Assembly: GCA_036380435.1 (NCBI GenBank)
Contig: DASVES010000256.1
Span: 1 to 6,019, forward strand
Length of the DNA: 6,019 nucleotides
Source of the DNA: DASQDT01 sp036380435
GTDB taxonomy: Bacteria; Acidobacteriota; Blastocatellia; Pyrinomonadales; Pyrinomonadaceae
Direction: 5' to 3'
Below the pieces are notes generated by a model, which did no database searches, had not been told where the DNA came from, and saw only the letters and a list, made by a program, of their open reading frames with translations. A program made the position numbers and the translations under genes. The stretch's first letter is position 1, and the number at the start of each line of letters is the position of its first letter. Of the stretch, positions 1-6,019 are shown piece after piece.

Positions 1-509
1 GCGCTTGAGCAAAGCTTGAACGTTTCAGTTAACGAGAGAACTTTAGCCGGGGCAGGTTGAGGAATCCTTGAGGCGGGCGAAACCATTTAAAAACGGCCTT
101 CTCATCGTGTTAGGCCGAAGGTCGGATGAGGAGTTTGGCCAGTGTAAAACAGGCTGGGGCTTGGGAGGAGCATGCCTCTTCAACTGAGTGGGTGGAGAGA
201 CTGACTCACCGCAGAGGCGCCGCAGGACGCAGAGTTCACGCAGAGGCATTGAATCAACTCAAGCCTCCGCGCCCCCTCTCGCGTCCTCTGCGCCTCTGCG
301 GTGAATCAATCTCTCCACACACTCAACTGAAAGGGCATGCTCCTCCCAAGCCCCAGCCTGTTTTACACCGGCCAAACTCCCATCCGACCTTCGGCCCAAA
401 CCGTTAAAGAAAGCCGTTTTTAAAAGGTTTCGCCCGCCTCAAGGATTCCTCAACCTCCCGGTACTAAATTCTCCCCGTTAACTGTAACGTTCAAGCTTTG
501 CTCAAGCGC
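1..509. repeat. Long imperfect palindrome (about 247-nt inverted arms, 15-nt loop)
   Basis: Bases 1-247 match the reverse complement of 263-509, leaving a loop of about 15 nt (248-262). Paired positions always sum to 510, so the arms stay in register from end to end and their small indels balance. Two long blocks match perfectly: 54-84 with 426-456 (31 nt) and 142-176 with 334-368 (35 nt). The outer 24 bases also match exactly. By eye the arms are roughly 85-90% identical; mismatches are scattered and many are transitions. The left end coincides with the window edge, so the repeat may extend further left. The right end is about 88 nt before the peptidase start codon. No transposase or credible ORF lies inside. 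It could be a fold-back or MITE-like non-autonomous element, two head-to-head copies of one dispersed repeat, or a source of hairpin RNA. The structure is certain; its nature is not. Confidence 0.93.
208..303. repeat. Cluster of CGCAGAG-type short repeats at the palindrome centre
   Basis: The inner part of each palindrome arm is built from a degenerate heptamer. On the plus strand CGCAGAG or a one-base variant starts at 210, 221, 228 and 239. In the other arm the complementary CTCTGCG occurs at 286-292 and 294-300, with a degenerate copy near 276-283. Both arms read TCACCGCAGAGGCGC on entering this zone (206-220, and the complement near 289-303). CGCAGAG-rich interspersed repeats of this style occur in intergenic DNA of several environmental phyla. 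That statement is recollection, not a search. The two arms differ most here, as expected if short repeats slip. No function can be assigned. Confidence 0.7.
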
Positions 510-597
510 CGGGGAATATTCTCTTTTCACGGTCAGTCGGCAATTAAAAAAAGAAAAGGCGCGGCGCCGCCCGCCCATTCGGTCAAGGAGAAGATCA
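510..597 (+). promoter_or_regulatory. Leader of the peptidase gene with Shine-Dalgarno site
   Basis: This is the unique sequence between the palindrome and the start codon. AAGGAGA at 585-591 is a strong Shine-Dalgarno match placed about 7 nt before the ATG at 598, and it fixes the start. An A-rich run lies at 542-557, followed by a GC-rich stretch containing the perfect 10-nt palindrome GCGGCGCCGC (561-570). I could not identify a convincing -35/-10 pair with normal spacing. The promoter may lie here, in the right palindrome arm, or follow a lineage-specific consensus. Only the ribosome binding site is well supported. Confidence 0.75.
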
Positions 598-3500
598 ATG
601 AAGTCCCAACAGATACTTCGAGTCACGCTGTTAGTCCTGCTCGTGGGGACGCTCCTGCTCTCAGGCGTCTTCGTCGGCTCCGCCCAGATCGGCGCGTCGG
701 CTCCCGCGCCCCAGACCGGCCTGACGACCGGACAGACGGTCGGCCAGACGACGGGGCAGATTACCGGCCTCGCCAAGCCTCCCCGCCCGCAGGGCATCGA
801 CGTGCGCGGGCCCAACGGCGTGCCGAAGGGGCTGGCACTCCGCCAGCCGACCGAGGTGCAGCTCGAAGCCATCGAGGCGCTTCAGACGTCGCTCGGCGGC
901 GCGCAATTCAACATCCAGTACAACGCTCTGACGGCCACGCCGCGCCACATCTACAGTCAGGGCGCATACCTCTCGGCCCCGTCGAGCGCCGACCCTGAAA
1001 CAATCGCCCGCGGCTTCATCAGCCAGTGGCGCGCCGTCTTCCGCTTCAACCAGAGGGACGTTGACTCGCTCCGCTTGAAGAGCCGCGCGACGCTCGCCGA
1101 CATGGGGACGACCGTGCTCCTGTTCGAGCAGACGCGCGACGCTCTGCCGGTCTACAAGGGCGAAGTGCTGGTGAACGTCAACCGCGCCGGCCAGATCATG
1201 TCGGTCGGCGGCGAGAGCTTCCCGCAGATGGCCGTGACGAACGTCTTCGCACTCCCCGAGGCGCAGGCCGTGACGGCCGCCGCCGCCGCCCTCGGCATCA
1301 ACGGCTTCGTGCCGGTGGCGAAGGGGACGAGGAAGGTTCTGACGACCTTCGGCGACCTGCCCCACGAGTTCACCACTGGAACGCGCTTCGCCCGCGGCGT
1401 CTTCACCGACGACATCGTCGTCACCAAAACGATCTTCCCGCTCGGCGCCGAGGGGCGTCCGGCCTACACCTTCACGCTGACCACGCCGCAGTACGAGGGC
1501 ATCATGTGGCTCCACGTCGTGGACGCGCAGACGGGCGCCATCCTGCGGCGCAACAGTCTAACGGCGTTCCAGCAGGGCGGCGGCCCGAGCAACAGCCGGC
1601 GCTCGACCTTCCGCCCCGACATTCAGGACGCCGCCGAGGCCACGCCCACCACCAACGCTTCAGCCAAGGTCTTCGACGGCCAGCCGACGGCCCTCTCCGG
1701 CCCCGCGGGCTTCGGCCGCACGCCCCGCGGCAACCCCCCGACCTACGCCCCCGAAGCCACGACCACTGCCCCGGGCCGCGCCTTCCGCCGCAGTTGGGTC
1801 TTCGCGCGCAACGCGGCCCCCTTCGCCGACCCGGCCACGTCGCTCTTCTCGCAAATCTACAACACGCCCTTCGGCCAGGTCGTGCGCGGAATGCCCAACG
1901 CGCAGCACCCGACCGCCGGCTCGCCCTTCGGCTGGTTCTACCTGCCGACCGCAAACAGCGGCGCCGAGATCACCACTGACAACGCCAACCGCGCCACCAC
2001 CCGCGCCTACGGCTACACGATGGACCTTGAGTCGCGGAACCGTAACGAGGACTCGAACTCGCCCACGGGCGACGGCGACCAGCCCTACTCGGCCACCGTC
2101 ACCCCGCTCGGCGCGCCCGTCATCACGCAGGACGGCCGCAACCTGACCTCGGTCATCCAGTCGAATTACACCGAAGGCAACAACGTGCTCGTCGCCGATG
2201 ACCACGCCAACGACAACGAGACGACACACGGCGTCAAGGGCTACAGCGCGGGCCGGCACTTCACCGCCGCCTACTTCGACTTCACCAATTCTTACGAGTA
2301 CGGCGGTGTGGACGCGGGCGGCACGCCCTTCTTCCCGGCCACGACCAACGCGGACGTGTACCCCGGCACGACGACGCTCTTCTACTACAACAACCTGATC
2401 CACGATTACCTCTACGAGATCGGCTTCACCGAGGCGACGTGGAACTTCCAGCAGGACAACTTCGGCAAGGGCGGCGCGGGGCGCGACGGCGTCTCGGCGC
2501 AGGTGCAGGACGGCTCCGGCACCGACAACGCCAACTTCGGCACGCCTAACGACGGCTCGACCCCGCGCATGCAGATGTTCCTCTTCACCGAGGGCGGCGC
2601 CCGCCGCTCGGACGGCGACTTCGACTTCGACATCGTCGCCCACGAGCTTTACCACGGCGTCTCGAACCGCTCGGTCGGCAAGGGCACGTCCGACTGTCTG
2701 GGTAACCCCATCGTCGGCGAGTCGGGCGGCATGGGCGAAGGCTGGGGCGACTTCGTCGCCTCCTCGATGACCGACGACGACGCCGAGGGCGAGTACGCCA
2801 CCGGCAACTTCATCTCCGGCATCCGCAAGCTGCCCTACACCAATCACCGCTACTCATATGCGACCGCCAACGGCGCGCCCCGTCGCCGCGACCAGCAGCC
2901 GCCGGGCACGGGCGAGGTAATCTTTCTCCCGTTCGAGGTTCACGAGGTCGGCGAACTCTGGGCGCCGCTTCTGTGGGACATGCGCGAGCTGATGGTCGTC
3001 AAGCAGAACTCTTCGGCCATCTTCTTCGACGGCACGCGCCGCCTCGGCTCCGGCACGTCGTTCTTCATCGGCCCGCGTCAGGTGCAGTCGGTTGACACGC
3101 AGCACCCGATCAACTATCGCGCCGCCTTCAACACGGCGAGCGTCACCACCATCATCCCGGCACAGCACGCCGTGCGGCCCGGCGCCATCGCCGCGGAGAT
3201 TCAGTCGCTCGGCCACCGCAACGGCCCCGTCGCCAGCGCGGTACGCGCCGGCGCCCGCCTCGCCGACACCATCACGCTGCGCGGCATGCAGCTCTCGCCC
3301 TGCAACCCGAGCTTCGTCGAGATGCGCGACTCGATGCTCGCCGCCGACCGTGAGCTGACGGGCGGAGAGAACCAGTCGATTATGTGGCGGGCGTTCGCCA
3401 GCCACGGCGTCGGCGTCCTGGCCGCCTCCACCGCGGGCGCGGCCGACGACGGCGGCAGCCAAGCCGCGCCCGCAGTCGTCGAAGACTTCAGCGTCCCCGC

Positions 3501-5412
3501 CGGCGTCACCGAGTGCGAGACGCTGGGGCCGCTCGCCCCGCCCTCGTTCACCCTCTCGAACCCGAGCAACAACACCGCCCGCGTGACGATTACGCCTAAC
3601 ATCGCGGCCGTCACTTACATCATCTCGCGCGGCGATAGCGCTAACGGCCCCTTCGTCAAGATCGCCGAAATCACCTCCGAACAGGTTACCTACGACGACG
3701 CGGGCCTGCCCGGTCAGCGCACATATTTTTACCAGGTGCGGGCCAGCCGCAACCCGCAGTGCGTCAGCACGGCCAACACTCAGAGCATCTTCGTCGCCGG
3801 CGACGCCGTCACGCCCTCGCCGCTCTTCGGCGGCCTCGACCGGGTGGAAGACCCGCGCGACGGCTCGCGTCTCATCCTGAGCTGGGGGCCGGCCGTCTCG
3901 CTCAACCCGGCGGCCAACATCGTCTACGACATCTACCGTGTGACGCACGTCGATCACACCAACGACGTCGGGCCTCCGGCCGACGCCGACGCGCCGGGCG
4001 ACCCGACCTTCACGCCCGACGCCTCGAACCTCGTCGCCACCGTCACCGGCACGTCCTACGTGGACACGGGCCTCGACCTTGCACAGGTCTACTACTACAT
4101 CGTGCAGGCGCGCGACACCACCAACGGTAAGATCGACTCCGGCAACACCGGCAACCGCGTGACGCGATTCAACGCGCCGACCATCTCGCAGTTCGCGGCG
4201 AACCCGCCGTTCGCGCTCGAAACCTTCGAGACCGCCGCGGCCAGCAGCCGCTTCACGCCGCCGCTCACCGAAGCGACGACGAACCCGAATCAGAACTCGC
4301 CGACCTTCCAGCGAATCACGGTCGCCAACCTCGGCAACCCGACCGCCGGCAAGATGTACGCGCCCGACTTCAGCCCCGGCGACGAGCAGGGCTTGCCCGA
4401 CCCGGCCGGCACGCACCACGGCGCACAGAGCGACTTCTTCACCCAGATCGGCCCATTCAACGGGGCCGGCAACCCGGCGCTGACCGCGACCTCCATCATG
4501 GAGTTCGACAACACGATCAACTCCGAGGCCCGCTTCGACGGCGGCAACATCGAGGTCAAGGTCGGCGCGCCGTTCGTTCAGGGCGACGCCACGCCGTTCC
4601 CCGACAATGTCGTCACCTTCGACCTCGGCAACTACATCGTCGAGGGCGGCTACAACGGCCTGCTCGACGGCTCACTGCCGGCTTGCCCGCCCGCGCCGGC
4701 TCCGTGCAAGGGGTCGGGCTTGCAGGGTCGTCGCGCCTACACGGGCCTCAAGGGTCTGCACCACGTCCGCGCCATGCTCCACAACTTCGCGCCGGGCGGG
4801 CTGCACAACCCACAGGGCCTGCCGGTCTACATCCGCTTCCGCATGTCGTCCGACGTGGCCTCGGCCGCCGGCCTCGATTCCGGCTGGTTCGTCGATAACC
4901 TCGTCATCAACAACCTCGCCTGCCGCGTCAACGTCGCTCACTCGGAGACGGGCGCGACGGCCGAAGCGTCGTCAACCCAGACCGAACGCAACTACACGCC
5001 CGCCGGGGCCATCAACGGCGACCGCAAGGGCCAGGACTGGGAGAACGGCGACGGCTGGAACGACAACACGCGCGACGTGTGGCCCGACTGGCTCGTCGTC
5101 AACTTCAACGGGTCGAACTCGATCAGCGAGGTGCGCGTCTACACCTTGCAGAACAACTACCGCAGCGCCGTGGAGCCGACGCCCGACATGTTGGCCGACT
5201 TCTACGGCATCACGGACTTCGACATCGAATACTGGAACGGGGCGGCGTGGGTCACCGTGCCGGGCGGGGCCATCCGCGGCAACGACAAGGTGATGCGGAC
5301 GGTCGTCTTCCCGGAGGTGACGACGACGAAGATCAGAATCAACGTCCTCGGCGGGCGCGTCTACTTCAGCCGCATCGTTGAAGTCGAAGCCTTCGGCTGT
5401 CCGGCCCAGTAA
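598..5412 (+). CDS. Secreted M36 (fungalysin-type) zinc metallopeptidase with FN3, MAM-like and discoidin domains
   Basis: This 1604-residue precursor is predicted to be exported and to cleave proteins outside the cell. Residues 1-29 form a signal peptide (basic start, Leu/Val-rich core, probable cut after GSA). A TGQT-rich linker follows at 40-57. Residues 104-321 resemble a fungalysin/thermolysin (FTP/PepSY) propeptide, which in this family inhibits and helps fold the enzyme. The M36 catalytic region spans about 437-945: NNLIHDYLYEIGF near 598, HELYH at 682-686 (zinc ligands H682 and H686, catalytic base E683), GMGEGWGDF at 711-719 (E714, third ligand), EVHEVGELWA around H782, and PCNPSFVEMRD near 901. 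Two FN3-like domains follow (about 980-1066 and 1072-1191), then a jelly-roll/MAM-like domain (about 1203-1440, ending GWFVDNLVI) and a discoidin/F5-8 type C domain (1442-1604). Ligands were assigned by analogy to fungalysin. ATG 598 is supported by the Shine-Dalgarno site and signal peptide. The reading frame is intact. Substrate and anchoring target are unknown; I see no cell-wall or type IX sorting signal. Confidence 0.95.
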   Translation: MKSQQILRVTLLVLLVGTLLLSGVFVGSAQIGASAPAPQTGLTTGQTVGQTTGQITGLAKPPRPQGIDVRGPNGVPKGLALRQPTEVQLEAIEALQTSLGGAQFNIQYNALTATPRHIYSQGAYLSAPSSADPETIARGFISQWRAVFRFNQRDVDSLRLKSRATLADMGTTVLLFEQTRDALPVYKGEVLVNVNRAGQIMSVGGESFPQMAVTNVFALPEAQAVTAAAAALGINGFVPVAKGTRKVLTTFGDLPHEFTTGTRFARGVFTDDIVVTKTIFPLGAEGRPAYTFTLTTPQYEGIMWLHVVDAQTGAILRRNSLTAFQQGGGPSNSRRSTFRPDIQDAAEATPTTNASAKVFDGQPTALSGPAGFGRTPRGNPPTYAPEATTTAPGRAFRRSWVFARNAAPFADPATSLFSQIYNTPFGQVVRGMPNAQHPTAGSPFGWFYLPTANSGAEITTDNANRATTRAYGYTMDLESRNRNEDSNSPTGDGDQPYSATVTPLGAPVITQDGRNLTSVIQSNYTEGNNVLVADDHANDNETTHGVKGYSAGRHFTAAYFDFTNSYEYGGVDAGGTPFFPATTNADVYPGTTTLFYYNNLIHDYLYEIGFTEATWNFQQDNFGKGGAGRDGVSAQVQDGSGTDNANFGTPNDGSTPRMQMFLFTEGGARRSDGDFDFDIVAHELYHGVSNRSVGKGTSDCLGNPIVGESGGMGEGWGDFVASSMTDDDAEGEYATGNFISGIRKLPYTNHRYSYATANGAPRRRDQQPPGTGEVIFLPFEVHEVGELWAPLLWDMRELMVVKQNSSAIFFDGTRRLGSGTSFFIGPRQVQSVDTQHPINYRAAFNTASVTTIIPAQHAVRPGAIAAEIQSLGHRNGPVASAVRAGARLADTITLRGMQLSPCNPSFVEMRDSMLAADRELTGGENQSIMWRAFASHGVGVLAASTAGAADDGGSQAAPAVVEDFSVPAGVTECETLGPLAPPSFTLSNPSNNTARVTITPNIAAVTYIISRGDSANGPFVKIAEITSEQVTYDDAGLPGQRTYFYQVRASRNPQCVSTANTQSIFVAGDAVTPSPLFGGLDRVEDPRDGSRLILSWGPAVSLNPAANIVYDIYRVTHVDHTNDVGPPADADAPGDPTFTPDASNLVATVTGTSYVDTGLDLAQVYYYIVQARDTTNGKIDSGNTGNRVTRFNAPTISQFAANPPFALETFETAAASSRFTPPLTEATTNPNQNSPTFQRITVANLGNPTAGKMYAPDFSPGDEQGLPDPAGTHHGAQSDFFTQIGPFNGAGNPALTATSIMEFDNTINSEARFDGGNIEVKVGAPFVQGDATPFPDNVVTFDLGNYIVEGGYNGLLDGSLPACPPAPAPCKGSGLQGRRAYTGLKGLHHVRAMLHNFAPGGLHNPQGLPVYIRFRMSSDVASAAGLDSGWFVDNLVINNLACRVNVAHSETGATAEASSTQTERNYTPAGAINGDRKGQDWENGDGWNDNTRDVWPDWLVVNFNGSNSISEVRVYTLQNNYRSAVEPTPDMLADFYGITDFDIEYWNGAAWVTVPGGAIRGNDKVMRTVVFPEVTTTKIRINVLGGRVYFSRIVEVEAFGCPAQ

Positions 5413-5435
5413 CAACCTGACGCCGAAAACAACAC

Positions 5436-5475
5436 AGCCCCGCGGCGCTCGCACGCGCCGCGGGGCTTCTTTCTT
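5436..5475 (+). terminator. Rho-independent terminator of the peptidase gene
   Basis: A perfect 13-bp GC-rich stem (5436-5448 paired with 5455-5467) closes a 6-nt loop, TCGCAC. It is followed directly by the T-rich tract TCTTTCTT (5468-5475). It begins 23 nt after the peptidase stop codon, the expected place for an intrinsic terminator of the plus-strand transcript. The opposite strand has no comparable U-tract (AACAC follows the stem's left side), so it probably works in one direction. Confidence 0.92.
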
Positions 5476-5477
5476 AA

Positions 5478-5611
5478 TGTAGGACAGGCATTCCTGCCTG
5501 TCTTGAGCGCGCCGGCGCGAATAAACTTTTCGCGCTCACCCGAAGTTGAGGCTCAACGAATCTTCCTTTCGCGCTCACGCGCTCAAGACAGGCAGGAATG
5601 CCTGTCCTACA
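5478..5611. repeat. Inverted pair of REP-like units (BIME-like element)
   Basis: A perfect 34-bp inverted repeat (5478-5511 and 5578-5611) flanks a 66-nt spacer. Each arm contains GTAG followed at once by a 20-nt hairpin with an 8-bp stem, GACAGGCA/TGCCTGTC, and a 4-nt loop. The first unit is 5479-5502 on the plus strand; the second is 5587-5610 on the minus strand. A GTAG or GGAG tetranucleotide at the foot of a short hairpin is the known signature of REP sequences mobilised by RAYT (Y1 transposase) proteins, and inverted REP pairs are called BIMEs. The spacer holds a 12-bp direct repeat (5528-5539 and 5567-5578). GCGCTCA occurs at 5532, 5571 and 5579, with its complement at 5504. A small stem-loop, GTTGAG/CTCAAC, lies at 5545-5557. 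The element sits between convergent genes, a usual place for REPs. No transposase is present here. Confidence 0.85.
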
Positions 5612-5632
5612 CGACCGCCCCGTTGAAATTTA

Positions 5633-6019
5633 CTATGAGGCGGGGTCGGACACGTCGCCGGTCTTGTGAGCGCCGGATTTTTCCGCGCACACCGCGAGCG
5701 TGATGCGATAGTCTTCGGGCGTGATTTTCTTCCCCTCCACTCTGGGAGGGCTGACCGACTCGATTCTGAGGCTATGGCCCTTGTAGGAGACGGACTGCGG
5801 CTCGACCGCCGTGTTGAGCTTCACGCGCTCGTCTTCGGCGTCCGGCGCGGAGAGCAGCAGGCTGACGCCCACGCTGCCGGCCCAGATGCAGTTGACGCCC
5901 TGCGGGCACCGCGAGTCGTTATCCACGGAGAGAAACCTGATCTTGATTTTCGAGTCCGGCAGCGTCGTCTCCTCCCCCACTCGCAGCTCGACCTGCCGCG
6001 GCCCCACATCCTTCGCCTC
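5633..6019 (-). CDS. Conserved small protein of unknown function, 3' part (5' end outside window)
   Basis: The minus-strand frame is open from the right edge to a TAG stop at 5635-5633, giving 128 visible residues. It shows the pattern VELRVGEE, then IKIRFLSVDNDSRCP-GVNCIWAG, a short beta-rich core, and a C-terminal YKGHSLRIESVSPP ... PEDYRITLAV segment. I recognise this as a conserved style of uncharacterised bacterial protein, often about 140-170 residues with an N-terminal export or lipoprotein signal; this is from memory, not a search. The two cysteines in the DSRCP/NCIWAG loop may form a disulfide, which would suit an exported protein. A third cysteine lies near the end (LAVCAEKSG). A GTG at 6007-6005 could be read as a start, but the frame continues past it to the edge, so the true start is probably outside. 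The gene converges on the peptidase gene and ends 21 nt from the REP pair. No function is assigned. Confidence 0.8.
   Translation of the reverse strand, partial: EAKDVGPRQVELRVGEETTLPDSKIKIRFLSVDNDSRCPQGVNCIWAGSVGVSLLLSAPDAEDERVKLNTAVEPQSVSYKGHSLRIESVSPPRVEGKKITPEDYRITLAVCAEKSGAHKTGDVSDPAS

Noticed and set aside
208..303. Possible CRISPR array from the CGCAGAG repeats
   Set aside because: The units are only 7-8 nt, degenerate, unevenly spaced by 7-11 nt, and have no unique spacers.
43..407. Two ORFs inside the palindrome (43-249 minus, 126-407 plus) that encode related peptides around HAPPKPQPVLH
   Set aside because: They resemble each other only because the same arm sequence is read twice in opposite orientations. 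The shared frame breaks at arm indels, there is no ribosome binding site, and the plus ORF runs through the short CGCAGAG repeats.
495..525. Promoter spanning the right end of the palindrome (TTTGCT ... TATTCT)
   Set aside because: The spacing is about 14 nt and both hexamers are weak matches, so it is not better than chance.
561..570. Palindrome GCGGCGCCGC as an operator
   Set aside because: Such a short GC-only palindrome is expected often by chance in this composition, and there is no second copy or adjacent promoter to support it.
1502..4419. Long minus-strand ORFs opposite the peptidase gene (for example 1660-2847 and 2854-4419)
   Set aside because: They are Arg/Val/Gly/Ala-rich products typical of the antisense frame of GC-rich coding DNA. 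They have no recognisable domains and lie over a well-supported gene.
5503..5703. Plus-strand ORF crossing the REP pair
   Set aside because: It runs through the repeat element and into the antisense of the convergent gene, with no ribosome binding site or recognisable product.
6005..6009. GTG (6007-6005) as the start of the minus-strand gene, or ATG (6009-6007) in another frame
   Set aside because: The conserved frame stays open upstream of the GTG to the window edge and the expected export signal is missing, so the start is probably outside. The ATG frame gives an Arg/Ser-rich shadow product.

Overview
The window looks like chromosomal DNA from a GC-rich bacterium. It holds one complete large gene, one partial gene and two palindromic repeat elements. 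The strong G/C bias at third codon positions, a very large secreted M36 (fungalysin-type) peptidase with C-terminal adhesion modules, and CGCAGAG-type and GTAG-type interspersed repeats suggest an Acidobacteriota-like organism, perhaps of the Blastocatellia. This is inference from style; no marker gene is present to settle the taxonomy.

Layout: (1) 1-509 is one long imperfect palindrome. Its two arms of about 247 nt are in strict register around an axis near position 255 and meet at a loop of about 15 nt. It has no credible gene. (2) 510-597 is a short leader with an A-rich stretch and a good Shine-Dalgarno sequence. (3) 598-5412 (+) encodes a 1604-residue secreted zinc metallopeptidase. It has a signal peptide, a fungalysin/thermolysin-type propeptide, an M36 catalytic domain with HELYH and GMGEGWGDF motifs, two FN3-like domains, a jelly-roll/MAM-like domain and a discoidin (F5/8 type C) domain. 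(4) 5436-5475 is a near-ideal intrinsic terminator. (5) 5478-5611 is a pair of inverted REP-like units (GTAG plus a 20-nt hairpin) forming a BIME-like element. (6) 5633-6019 (-) is the 3' part of a convergent gene for a small conserved, probably exported protein of unknown function, which runs off the right edge.

The two genes converge on the terminator/REP region and are not an operon. The peptidase probably digests extracellular protein, with its C-terminal modules holding it to a surface or glycan. I see no link in function between the two genes, and no defence system, CRISPR array, tRNA, rRNA or transposase gene. The least explained structure is the 509-bp palindrome directly upstream of the peptidase gene.
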